From: Polyodon spathula
Lineage: Eukaryota; Chordata; Actinopteri; Acipenseriformes; Polyodontidae
Direction: 5' to 3'
Assembly: GCF_017654505.1 (NCBI RefSeq)
Contig: NC_054547.1
Span: forward strand, 21,321,975 to 21,385,974
DNA: 64,000 bases
Part shown: one piece after another, positions 1 to 10,182 of the stretch
How the letters are laid out: every line of letters starts with the position of its first letter
Position numbering within the stretch: the first letter of the stretch is position 1
Notes under the pieces: generated by a model
What the model saw: the letters and a program-made list of their open reading frames with translations, nothing else
What the model was told of the DNA's origin: nothing
The model's database searches: none
Program-made: the position numbers and the translations under genes

Positions 1-454
1 GATTCAGATGCACTCCCTTGTCCAGACGGTCCTCTGTTTCCACTTTTACAAAGTTTTAGTGCGATTACATGTGCAGACTTTCCTTCCTTTTTGGAGTGTG
101 CAGCAGAAATGATCATGTGCTGTTTGAAAATGTTTCCCCGACAATGTTTTCTGACAATTTTTGAAGAAAAAAATGTTTCCACAGGCTTAAAGAGTAAGTA
201 GCAGGATTCAGAAAAAATTTAACCTTATATGTTCCCACTTGATGCTACACTGTTTAAATAATGTATCTGTAATTTTTCTTTTCATTGTTAAAATCCTGAC
301 AACTTTTTACACTTATAACTTTGAAGTTTCAAAGCTCTTTTAAAAATGTCTGCTCTGGTGCACTGCATTTTGAGGTCTGTCCTCCAAATCAGTGGTTCTC
401 AAACTTTTTGGGCCTTCCTCTTGTCTGTGGTACTTGACACCCCCCTTCCCCCAA
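1..454. other. no gene recognised (left edge)
   Basis: AT-rich sequence with no open reading frame that resembles a known protein and no repeat family I recognise. It ends at a CA microsatellite. Confidence 0.6.
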
Positions 455-461
455 CACATAC

Positions 462-527
<66 letters not shown>

Positions 528-530
528 ATA
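455..530. repeat. (CA)n microsatellite
   Basis: A nearly pure CA dinucleotide tract followed closely by an A-run. Reading frames across it (poly-THTH on plus, poly-CV on minus) are artefacts of the repeat. Confidence 0.95.
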
Positions 531-848
531 CTGGTAAAAAAAAAAAAAATCCAACATGCCTGTGGCTTCTCTGTATGTCACTGCTGTTTTTTTCTTCTTC
601 TTTTGAACAAACTAGCCACCGATCCATCAAAATAAGAGCAAACTTGACACTGCAATTTACAGTGTACTGATTGTGACCATCGCTTACTAACGTGGACACC
701 AAGCTGTTAAACAACATAATCTGCTGCCATAATCTGCTGCCAACTTCATCCAAAAATATGCAAGCTTATAAGGCACCAGTCAGATGCACAGTGTCAGATT
801 TTTACATGCCTGGCGGTGTTAGCATAAAGATTTGTTTTAATATACACC
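531..848. other. no gene recognised
   Basis: Unique-looking sequence between the CA repeat and the first LTR copy. I see no coding potential and no structural repeat. Confidence 0.5.
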
Positions 849-1302
849 TGTGACAGAGATCGAATGACGTTTGGTGTTAGATCTCCCTCCCGACATGAGA
901 GGGCACTAGATAAAAGGAACAGAGTACCCTGGACCAAAAGGCATGACACTTTATTCCTGCGGGTAGGTGGAAGTCGGTCAGCTAGAAAAGGGGCAGGACT
1001 ATGGTACCCGAACTCAATGACCTGGACGAGAAACGGCGTGGCATCCACGGGTTGGAGAAATGGATGCATTCGTTAACCAAGGGGTCATGAGCGAAGGTAT
1101 AAAATAGAGGCGTAGCAAAGTAATCTGTTCCTTTGTAAATGGTTAGAATATAACCTCAGAGGATACCCTGCAATAGTAAAAGAAACATGAGTGTTTGTTA
1201 AGTCTGTCTTGTTATGCCGTTTGTCTGTATTCTCTGTTCAAGATTACTAACACGATCTGTAGCTGCAGCCGCAGGCCAGCATCAAACCCAAACACCAGCA
1301 CT
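849..1302 (+). repeat. Gypsy-type LTR fragment (copy A)
   Basis: The sequence begins TGTGACAGAGATCG. It is closely related to the LTR at 49688-50366 and to the fragment at 55396-55690, sharing blocks such as GGTAGGTGGAAGTCGG and a TATAAAATAG promoter-like box near 1098. The similarity stops abruptly around 1302, where the 3' end of an antisense LINE begins, so the LTR was cut by that insertion. The family assignment rests on the copy at 49.7 kb, which is followed by Gypsy gag and pol remnants. Confidence 0.7.
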
Positions 1303-3725
1303 TCACTTTTCAATTCAAATTTTTATTGGATTTTATTAAAACACCAAAAAATAGATATATAATAATAACTATAATGGCAATTAAAAAAAAAAAAAAACCA
1401 TAAAACACTGCAGTTCACTAACAGACCAAAGGAGCATAAACATTTTCCATGGAATAGCCTATACTATAAAAAGGAAAACATAAATAAAAGAGCACAATAC
1501 ATCAATACATAAAAGTCAAGGTCATATCTAACTTTCAGGGGCTGAAGTATGCCCCACTCCCACTCTCAGCATAATTTATTTTATAGCCAGAAAAAATGCT
1601 ATACTGATCAATTGTGCTAAGAACACCAGGGACCGATTTTTCAGGGTTTGTTGAGTATAAGAGAATATCATCAGCGTAAAGAGATAGTTCATGTTCACTG
1701 TCATTAGATAAAATACCATCAATTGTAGAAAAAGATCTAATGGATTCCATGAGGGGTTCTATTGCTAAGGCAAAAAGAAGTGGGGATAGGGTTCACCCCT
1801 GCCGTGTGCCTCTACTAAGAGAAAAATTCCATGATAAAATACCATTTAAAAGTATTTGAGCCTGCGGCGAAGAGTACATTGATTTAACCCATTTTATAAA
1901 ATTAGGACCTAAATAAACTTTTTCAAGCACTAAGAAAAGAAAATCCCACTCAACCCTATTGAAGGCCTTTTCAGCATCTAGTGACACAATCATTGCAGAT
2001 TTATTATGTTTGTTTATATTATCAATGAGATACCTTCCCTTAAAACCGGTCTGATCTGGCTTAATCACCTCTGGGAGACGTGGCTCTAATATCCTGGCAA
2101 ATAATTTTGCAACAATTTTATAATCTACATTTAGCAATGATATGGGTCTAAAAGATGATCACTCTAGTGGGTCTATCTTTCTTTTTTAGGAGACTGATGG
2201 CAGCAGACTTCATGGAGTTAGGCAAAGAGCCATTTAAAAAAAAAAAAAACATTTAGCATAGGCATAAACACTGGCATGAGTTCTAGCCAAAAATATTTAT
2301 AATACTCGGCTGGATAGCCATCCAGTCCAGGACGTTTGTTAGAATGCATAGCTTTAATGGCTTCTGGAACTTCCTCAGGTGTAAATGGAGCATTTAGATT
2401 CTCATGATCATCATCAGAAATGTTTTGGAGGTCCATAGCATCTAGGTAGGTCGGCATGTCTTTTGCTGTGAAGCTCGATTGGGATTGATAGAGTTTGTTA
2501 TAGAAATCATGAAAAAGTGTTATTAATAACTGTTGGATTGTATGTAATATCATTATCTGGGGTTCTAATTGATTTTATAAGATGTTCAGTTTGTACTTTT
2601 TTAAGCTGGTGAGTGAGTAATTTGCTAGGTTTATTACTAAATTCATAGAACTTCTGTTTAGTAAGAAATAGTAGTTTTTTTATATGGCTAGTGTGGTCCA
2701 AGTTGAGTTTAGCTCTGGCTGCTGCCAAAAGGTTCCAGTTTGTGTATTTAGATTTTGCTTATGCAGCTGTTCCAGATGACTCACATGTGCTTCTAGTTCT
2801 TTTCTATGTTGTAGTTGTGCTTTTGTTTTAGATGAGGCATATGATATTAAATGACCACGAATAGTTGCTTTAGCAGCATCCCAGAGTAGCTGGGAAAACA
2901 AGGGAGTTTCATTGTCCTGCTTGTGTTGGACAATCACCTCACGAATCACAGCATTTCTGATCCAATAGAAGTGATGAATTGAACCTCCAGTTTCTTGTCT
3001 TGGGGGTAAAACTATCTAAAGTTATTTCTATATAAACATGTGCATGATCAGAGAGCATGATGGTACTGAGTGAATGTGTTTAGGAGGAATAAAAAAATAA
3101 TCCAATTGGGAATAGGATTTATGTGGGTTAGAATAAAATGTGTAGTACCTTAATCTAGGGTTTAGTTCTCTCCAGATATCTGTAAGACCGACCTCTTTTC
3201 GTAGAGAACTCTGAGTTGTAGAAGCTTTAGAATTAGATAGAGGAGATTCCGAAGATTTATCAAGGTTAAGGTTCAGTACACAATTGAAGTCGCCTGCCAT
3301 CAAACCCATACCCCTACAGTGCTGACTGAATAGAGTGACCATATCAGACATAAATTAAAGGGGAGTCCTCATTTGGAGCGTAAATATTAAGAATTGTAAT
3401 ATACTGGCCAAGGAGAGATCCCGTAATTAGAATAAACCTGCCCTCTGAGTCTGCAGCTTGATGTTCTAAAATAAAGGGAACATGTTTATTTATTAGAATA
3501 GCAGCACCTATATTGTGAGATTTAAAGGAAAAGAAGAATACCTACCTTACCCAGTCTCATTTCAATTTAATATGTTCATTGTCATTCAGATGAGACTCTT
3601 GTAATAGTGATATAGACACCTTCTGTTTCTTAAAGAAAGTAATATTGTTTTTTACATTTTATTGGGTGTCCCAGGCCCTTGACATTTCATGTGACAACCC
3701 TCAGATTACTCATGGCTCTGTAGTA
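1303..3725 (-). mobile_element. L1-clade LINE, 5' truncated, antisense
   Basis: Minus-strand non-LTR retrotransposon. Its 3' end lies at about 1303 next to the interrupted LTR. Its 5' end lies near 3725 and starts within the first codons of the ORF2 endonuclease, so ORF1 and the 5' UTR are absent. That is the usual outcome of incomplete reverse transcription from the 3' end. The internal order on the minus strand is endonuclease then reverse transcriptase. The reverse transcriptase ends soon after the YADD region, so its C-terminal part is missing. Numerous stops and frameshifts show that it is dead. Confidence 0.85.
1535..3715 (-). pseudogene. L1-clade ORF2 (endonuclease + reverse transcriptase), broken
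   Basis: ORF2 would nick target DNA and reverse-transcribe the element RNA. The N-terminal AP-endonuclease start appears near 3700 on the minus strand as WNVKGLGHPIK. The GDFN motif and an SQLDYF motif follow within 3028-3351. The reverse-transcriptase fingers (KRPGLDGYPAEYYK) lie within 2218-2553, the palm motif VSLDAEKAF near 1970, and YADD near 1670. The DAEKAF/YADD signatures and the long spacer between endonuclease and reverse transcriptase fit the L1/Tx1 group. The frame is broken into at least six pieces. After YADD only about 45 residues remain, whereas intact proteins continue for several hundred more. Confidence 0.85.
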
Positions 3726-4752
3726 TTATATATATATATATTCAAGTATCTTTTCTTTTTCACGGCCCGCTTCACTTGTGTTGTCTTTTCTTGGCTGTCC
3801 ATCATATGAGTGTGACTGTGAGCTGTATTGGTGTGTGAATGTGCTGTTTTTCAGCCTACACCTTCAGGGAGAACATTGTTCCTCCATCAGGGCTTGGCTT
3901 GCTACCCCGTTTTTGAGTGACTCTGCTGGCTGTCATTAGTGCAGCTTGGGCAAAAAAAAACAAAAACAAAAAAAAAAACAGCTGTGTGTTCCTCCATTGG
4001 GGCTGTGCTTTAGCCTGCCCCGTTGTCAAGTAGACCTTGTCGGCTGCCTTGGCCCACCCACCTAGGTGCTTTGGGCCTTCAAAAAAAAACAAAAAAGTGT
4101 GTTCTCCCTTCTGCTTTGTTCTTTTTTGAACTAATTGAGCTCTGGCCCACACTTTGGCCTGTGTGTTTCCACTGGTGCATGTTGTTGTTGTCCAGATGAC
4201 TGACTACACACGGTTGGGTAGGCACCACTGCATTAGCTGCCCCCTGGTGCTTCATTATCTCGGTGCACGTTCAACCCTTGGTACTTCGGTACTCGGTGCA
4301 CACGGTGTGCACGGTACTTTGGTGCCTCTGTGCATGCGGTATGAGGCTCGTTGCCTCGATGCACTCTGCCTGTAGACGGTGCTCCTATCCGCTGTATGCT
4401 ACACACTGCCCCGGTTGTATGACAGTTGTGTGTGTAGTCTGCTTTTCTAACCTTACCGCGCTGGCTGTTTTGTGTTTTTTCTTCTGCTATGCAGCTAAAA
4501 AAAAAAAGAAAAGAAGAAGAGACACATGATCCTCCACCGGGCCCTGACTCTTCTGCACCTAGCTGTTGAGTTTAGTCTAGTTGTTGGATTGTCTTCGCCC
4601 GCTCTCTCGATGCGCTCAAAAATTCAGTTCACCCGCATTGCCGTGGTGTCTGTTTTATTTACCCGCATAGCTTTGCTGTTGTCTTTGTGTTTGTGTTTTT
4701 TTTTCTTTTTTTGGTTCGACTGTCAAACCACTGGCTACAGCCAACATTCTGA
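3726..4752. repeat. A-rich irregular tandem units, origin unknown
   Basis: From about 3865 to 4560 the sequence contains four loosely related segments. Each has a GTGTTCCTCC-like or GATCCTCCACC-like phrase and an A-run with single interruptions (3950-3980, 4080-4095, 4497-4520). The part around 4260-4380 is rich in GGTGC/CGGTAC words, as is the 5' region of the DIRS element near 18300-18700. This could be a degraded DIRS 5' region, but I cannot establish it. No protein is supported. Confidence 0.35.
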
Positions 4753-5080
4753 TGAGTGAACAGTTACGTCTGGATCAGAAACGTGAGCTCCATCAATTGG
4801 TGGAAAGGTTTAGGGATGTTTTTTCCGACTTGCCTGGCAGAACTAATGTTATTTCTCATGCTATTATTACTCCGCCAGGTGTCAGGGTCTGAGAGAGGCT
4901 GTACCGGATCCTGGAGAGTTGCAGGGGTCCTATTCGCAAGGAGGTGGAGAATATGCTTGGGCTTGGAGTCATTGATCCTTCCCAGAGCGAGTGGTGCAGT
5001 CCTATCGTGATGGTGGGCAAGAAGGATGGCTCCACTTGGTTCTGTGTGGATTTTCTAAAGGTTAATGCCATCTCCAAGTC
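4753..5080 (+). pseudogene. Gypsy reverse-transcriptase N-terminal fragment
   Basis: A reading frame starting at the ATG at 4753 encodes the N-terminal approach to a Ty3/Gypsy reverse transcriptase. It has VFSDLPGRTN, TPPGVRV, then (after one in-frame TGA) IRKEVENMLGLGVIDPSQS, EWCSPIVMVGKKDGS and CVDFLKVNAIS. These match the region that precedes and includes the first palm strand. The catalytic YVDD region is absent because the sequence switches to LTR-like DNA. It is closely related to the remnant at 54790-55395 (shared FSDxPGRTN, PPGVxVRER, EPSRSKWCSPIV), so both probably derive from the same Gypsy lineage. Confidence 0.8.
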
Positions 5081-5084
5081 AATG

Positions 5085-5455
5085 CATCTCCAATCCTGTT
5101 TACTTTTTTGTTTTATGTGGTTTGTGTTAGTTTCATTGCAGAGGAGGAGTTAGCCCGTGGATCTAGGTCTACCACCAGCAGTCACAACAGCACTTCACTG
5201 CACAGCACCACACTCATTGGCAGTACGCTTCCCAGGACCCGAGCATGCACACTACCATGCACAGAGGACTGGGGACAGACAAAGTCCAGTTTATTTGTTT
5301 TCTTTTGGGTTTGAAGTCCCGTCGTGTACCCCCCAATAACATTGCTGGTAAAGGGGTGGATTGCTTTTTGTGATTATTATTAAAATACACAGACTGTTTT
5401 TGGGAGAAATAGTGCCTGGACATTCCTTTCATTTTTTTGCACCACTTACACCTGA
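5085..5455 (+). repeat. LTR fragment (3' half), Gypsy-like
   Basis: It shares order and phrases with the 3' half of the solo LTR at 62505-63136: GCAGAGGAGGA near 5138, a CA-rich block with repeated CACxAC words, then GGGGTGGATTGCTTTTTGTG and ATTAAAATACA. That pattern suggests a diverged R-U5 end of a related LTR. The boundaries are approximate because both ends abut other element fragments. Confidence 0.5.
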
Positions 5456-5459
5456 CGGC

Positions 5460-6876
5460 AGGTCATTAGTACACTACAGAACGCTAAGGCTTCCTCCACA
5501 AGAGCACTATATGCTTACAAGTGGAGGTAGTTTCAGAAGTGGTGTATGGCCAGAGGTCATAACCCCATCTACTGCCCAAAAGCAATTATTTTACAGTTTC
5601 TGCGATATTGTTTCTGCGGGCAGGTCCCCCCCTATGCTGAAAGTGTACCTGGCAGCTATATCTGCATGCCATGTTCCCTTAGACTCCCCTTAGTATCCCC
5701 AGATGCCCATATTCTGGTGACCTGTTTTTTAAAGAGTGTGCAGCGGCTGCGTTCCCTAGAAAGGACGTCCTCCTCAAGTGGAGTCTGGAAGTGGTATTGG
5801 AGGCTCTCAATAAGACACTGTTTTAGCCTTTACATTCCATAGAGCTGAAATATCTCTCTATGAAGACAGCCTTTATTGGCCATTGTGTCTCCACTAAGTG
5901 GGTCAGTGAGCAACAGGCCCTGTCTGTGCACAGTTCCTGTATGCACATTTGGGATAATGAAAACATTGTGCATGAACCCTGCATTCCTGCCTAAGGTGAT
6001 TACAGCTTTCCACTGGAACCAATCAGTGGAACTAGAGGCCTTCCACCCCACTCCCTTTGATTCGGAGGAGGACAGGAAACTGAATTCCCTCTGCCCAGTG
6101 ATGGCATTGAGAGATTATGTGGACAAAAGCACTGTGTCAGTCTGACCAGCTCTTTGTTTGCTATGGTGAAAGGGCCCTGGGTCAAGCCCGCTTGAAGCAA
6201 CAATTGGCCCACTGGATTGTGGACACAGTATCAACTGTGTACAATAATGCCGGCCTACCCCCACCTGGAAGGGTGGCCGCGTACTTTACCAGTAGAGTGG
6301 CTGCATCATGGGCTCTCTTTCGAGGTGCATCATTGAGTGACATTTGTACTGCGGCTAGTTGGGCAAAGCCGCATACATTCATCAGGTTCTACTGATTTAA
6401 TGTGGTAGATCTCTCTAAGCCTTCATTAGGCACAAGGATCCTTGAGGTTGTATGTACACACCACTAATACTAGTTGGCGGTAATGAGGCATCCCTCGTAT
6501 GCCTTCCACTCAAGCTTCCTCGCGACAGCTATGGTATACTTCCCCAAAAGTATTGGTTGGTGGTCATCTTCGAATTGAAAGGGAACGTTAGGTTACTTAC
6601 TGTAACCCTGCTTCCTGAGAGAGAAGATGACCATCAAACCTTGCAAGGTCGCATCACTTGCATTCACGGATTCGATGGTGAGCTACACAGAACGACTACT
6701 TATTCCTTCGGCAGGCAGGACCAAGGACATCAATCCACGAAGGGGCCTATAGAAAGCTCTGACATAAAATGTTCAGCGAATACCTACATAAGGCAGGAAT
6801 ATCCCAAAAGTATTGGTTGGTGGTCATCTTCTTTTTCAGGGAACCAGGGTTATGGTAAGTAACCTAAAGTTCCCAA
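5460..6876 (+). mobile_element. DIRS-type retrotransposon, 3' half (copy i)
   Basis: This holds the tyrosine-recombinase gene and the 3' terminal region of a DIRS element; the gag and reverse-transcriptase genes are missing on the left. The phrase GGTTGGTGGTCATCTTC occurs twice (about 6554 and 6812). Between the copies is GGTTACTTACTGTAACC, a near-palindrome, followed by an inverted GAAGATGACCA. This is the inverted terminal repeat plus internal complementary region expected for DIRS elements, which replicate through a circular intermediate and integrate with a recombinase instead of an integrase. The right end is close to 6876. Confidence 0.8.
5500..6395 (+). pseudogene. DIRS tyrosine recombinase, inactive
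   Basis: The recombinase would join the circular DNA copy into the genome. Recognisable parts run in order in two frames: YAESVPGSYICMPC (equivalent of VYLAAISACH), KYLSMKTAF, the arm around the first catalytic arginine, NQSVELEAFHP, LCPVMALRDYV, QLFVCYG, and the C-terminal RVASWALFRGAS and PHTFIRFY carrying the presumed nucleophile tyrosine. The block that reads TSAKRFSEL in the copy at 11.4-12.8 kb reads here STKWVSEQ, so the first catalytic arginine appears to be tryptophan. The HSTR box is also altered, to YFTSR. With frameshifts and stops in addition, the gene is dead. Confidence 0.8.
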
Positions 6877-7208
6877 CATAACACAGTGGAACAATCACAG
6901 TACCACCATGCTGTACTTTTAGGGCAGTGCTGCCACATGTGAAATCTTTAACAATAAAGCCGAAATGAAAATGCTTTTATTTGCTTTGAAATCATTTCAA
7001 ACTGGTTAGTAGACCAGCAAGCACTGGCAAAATCAGCTCAGTTTTATATGGTGCAAAATGTTTTGTTTTGTTACTGGACTTTGCAATACCTGCACGATGC
7101 CTGCATTAATAGTTGTATCTACAACATATCTACAATAACAATCATCCATTTTGTTAGACTTTCAACAAGTCTGACACAAACAATTATGGCTATTATTTAA
7201 TTAACCCT

Positions 7209-7241
<33 letters not shown>

Positions 7242-8689
7242 ATGCTTAACATAAAAAAGAACAATCTTACTACAGTAACAGGCAGTTTACACTGCTCTAG
7301 GTTTCTGATCATATTATCAAGTCAAGATTTTTTAAATCCTGTCATACAAAGTAATACAATATTTTCAAGCAAATTGGCTCCATCACTGCCATTCTCATAT
7401 CCACTTTGATATCAGACACATTATTTCTCTTGTCCAGTGCTTCTTTAACATGTTCTCTACACCAGTGTGAGGGAGGGATCGCTACAAGTACTTTAATGCA
7501 ACCCTCTGACTGGTGGAAGTATTAATGGCGAGACAATCAAAACAGCCAATAAAGCCCAAGTAAAGTATCCGCCCATTATACGGTATAGCCTAGGGAGGTA
7601 TGACACAGGCCCGGTTTTTGGGATGGAACCGCAAAACAGTCTCGCATTTTGATTGGTCCATGTCTGTCACAGGAATATATTGTCACATGAGTGGAAAAGC
7701 TTGCAGGCATTTTTAACATTGCGATCAAAGAGAGAAAGAGAGTGAAAGACAGCAATCCACAACCTTCCAATTAAAACATAACATAGTATTTTGCTGTACT
7801 AATATAACAAACTATGGGTTATTACAAATGTAAGAATTATTTTTCTGTAGTGGTGTACAAATAGCATTTCTATAATCGTTTGAGCTACGTATTTTATTAT
7901 CAAATATATACACTATTGCAGTTTTGTTACAGGATACATTAGTTTATCTCTAATGTAATCACAGTTTTAAATATAGACTGCCCCTGTTTTCATTTATGTC
8001 CCAAATTCTGGGCCGCTTTGCTTTTCAGATAATGTCACAAATTCTGGGCCCCTTTGGTTTTTAGATAATTTTCTAATTCAGCCCAGTTTTTGGAACTCAG
8101 CTGCAGCCATGTTTCTAAGTCATGCATACACAGTTTACCGTTACCTGGATCATGAATTAATTTAAGAATAACCCTTAAAACATGAATCAAAGTTAATGTA
8201 TTTTTTTACTCACCCCTGAAAACATTATTTTTTATGAAAAACTGAAAGAAAATGCAAATGTTAAAAAAGTATTTCTTATTACAATGAAGAAACTACATTG
8301 CACTGATATAGATACATGCAAATTAAAGCAGCTGTTTTCCTTTATTAAAGGGCTAATATTAAAACACATTTTTCAGAAGGAACATGGTATTCCAAAAAAG
8401 GACATCTCATTTACTTATGTAATGTCCTCTATATTGTAGCATTTCGGGTTCTTTTTGGGACAGAAATGAGACTGCAACCATAGGTACATGAAGGGTGTTT
8501 ATTTTGACAATAATTAAATAAACACAAAATAAAATCATAGAGTGAAAAAAGGGGACTGGGAGTCAAAAGTGAAAATAAATGATTGTAGCAGTTTTTCTTT
8601 TACCCTACCCTTCCCAGTCTTTTCCCTGCACCCCCTTCCCTGCACCCTCCCCCTCTTTTGTGCCAAACCTGCACTCCCCCCACATCATC
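6877..8689. other. no gene recognised; poly(A) and a 36-bp duplication
   Basis: AT-rich sequence without a recognisable protein. It includes an A-run at about 7212-7243 and a direct duplication of 36 bp (7997-8032 and 8033-8068) built around AAATTCTGGGCC, with several mismatches between copies. The short ORF at 7576-7770 on the minus strand has no recognisable features. Confidence 0.55.
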
Positions 8690-8785
8690 AACATGCAACC
8701 CCTGCACGTACACACCACCATGCAACCCCATGCACGCACACACCACCATGCAACTCCTGCATGCATACACCACAATGCAACTGTA
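8690..8785. repeat. CA-rich minisatellite, array 1
   Basis: About three and a half irregular repeats of a 24-28-bp unit based on CACCATGCAACCCCTGCA followed by an ACACAC stretch. The same unit makes up the longer array at 9737-9955. Confidence 0.8.
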
Positions 8786-8956
8786 ACAAGTGTAATTTAT
8801 TATTTTATTTTTTTGAATTTCACCAAAGTTTCATGTTAATTTTCTGTTTTGTTTCAAAGGAAAATGTTTGTTTCCTTTAATTGTAGTCGAAGGTCTTTAA
8901 TAGGGAATACGACTTTAAGACCAAGCACATGTAAGAATTACCCAGTAATCCCTCAG

Positions 8957-9276
8957 TCGCCCTGTTGTTAATGTTGAGGGTAAGTCAAGTTTCATGTTCT
9001 CTTCCTTTTATAGACTAGAATCTTTATTTAAAATACATTTGTACATGGAGAAAACTGTTGTAACTCATGTTGTAATATGTGTTCATGATGTGTTAATAAT
9101 AACTCGCTCATCAAATTGTGTTAAAACTATATATATATTTTTTTTTTTTGATAACTTGTGTAGTACTATTGAGAGTGTAGTGTTGCGCACTTCTAATGGT
9201 TGTTGTTTTATATAGGGAGAGAACTTCTGGAGTGATCTGCATGTGCTGGTATTCTTTTTATTTTCTGTTAAACAGG
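8957..9276 (+). other. candidate two-exon transcript with a 236-bp intron
   Basis: A short upstream block ending TGAGG at 8979 is followed by a strong donor (GTAAGT, 8980). A TTCTAATG branch-like site and an acceptor (TTTTATATAG, ending 9215) precede a 61-nt block that ends AACAG before another donor-like GTATGT (9276). The same two blocks are found directly joined at 9558-9641 with the intervening 236 bp absent, exactly at the GT...AG positions. No protein is apparent in the blocks, so a non-coding RNA or a UTR segment is as likely as a coding exon. Confidence 0.4.
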
Positions 9277-9557
9277 TATGTTTCCGACTAGTTACTTTGT
9301 GGTCTAAAAAATGTAAAACTGATGTCTGCCTGTGTGTGTGCGTGTAGAGGAAAGATAGAAAAAAAAAAATTAGAATCCGAGTAATAAGGATGTGCATTTT
9401 ACACTTTTAATTTGTAGGAACAAAAGACAAAAGAAACCTGTAATACCACTATACAATCTAAAAAAAAGAAGAAATTGTTTATTGTTTTTTGTTTTTATTT
9501 AATTTACTATGAATTGGTACATGTCTGATTACTACAAGGAAAATATGTAATTATGAA

Positions 9558-9641
9558 TCGCCCTGTTGTTAATGCTGAGGGGAGAGAACTTCTGGAGTGA
9601 TCTGCATGTGCTGGTATTCTTTTTATTTTCTGTTAAACAGG
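9558..9641 (+). pseudogene. intronless copy of the 8957-9276 blocks
   Basis: The sequence CGCCCTGTTGTTAATG(C)TGAGG is joined directly to GGAGAGAACTTCTGGAG and continues identically for 61-62 nt to AACAGG. The join coincides with the predicted splice sites of the upstream copy. Past AACAG the two loci differ: here GCACAATAAACAGAG, upstream GTATGTTTCC. That is what a second removed intron would also give. It could be a retrocopied spliced RNA or an unspliced-to-spliced gene conversion; a chance deletion is less likely. Confidence 0.4.
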
Positions 9642-9736
9642 CACAATAAACAGAGACTGAATCAACACTCATTAGCACTCATGTGGTTTATGAAGCAGTG
9701 TATAGAAAGATAACGTAGCAGCTGGGTCGTGTCTGC

Positions 9737-9955
9737 CACACAACTCCAGCACGCATACACCCACCATGCAACCCCTGCATGCATACACCCACCATGCAAC
9801 GCCCGCATACACACACACACCATGCAACCCCTGCATGCACACACCCACCATACAACCCTTGCATGCATACACCCACCATGCAACCCCTGCACGCACACAC
9901 CAGCATGCAGCCCTTGCACACTACACACCACTAATCAACCCCTGCACACACACAC
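9737..9955. repeat. CA-rich minisatellite, array 2
   Basis: About eight units of 25-29 bp resembling CACCCACCATGCAACCCCTGCATGCATA. The Cys/Val-rich (minus) and His/Thr/Pro-rich (plus) ORFs across it are repeat artefacts. Confidence 0.9.
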
Positions 9956-10182
9956 ATACACCTAGCTATACATTCCTTGAACAAAACGGATCGCTTTACA
10001 CTCACTGTAAAGAAGATGTAGTCACTACACTACACAACGCTTGTTTCATAAAATACATACATTCTGCCTGGAGAAGCACATAATAAATGCAGAATTAGCA
10101 AGAAACAATAAGGAGATTCATTAGGTGTTTTAATTGAAAAGGGCGCAATATATATCTGGTGATATGGAGCAATGAATCTGCT

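Noticed and set aside
340..753. 137-aa minus-strand ORF with a long Cys-Val run
   Set aside because: The frame is kept open only by the CA microsatellite; the flanks have no protein-like features.
6452..6862. 136-aa ORF at the end of DIRS copy i
   Set aside because: It spans the non-coding terminal and internal complementary repeats of the element and ends with their repeat text.
9662..9931. Cys/Gly/Val-rich ORFs that look like a metal-binding protein
   Set aside because: They are translations of the minisatellite in several frames at once.
8690..9955. Possible CRISPR array
   Set aside because: Units are contiguous and degenerate with no unique spacers, and the DNA is vertebrate; it is a minisatellite.
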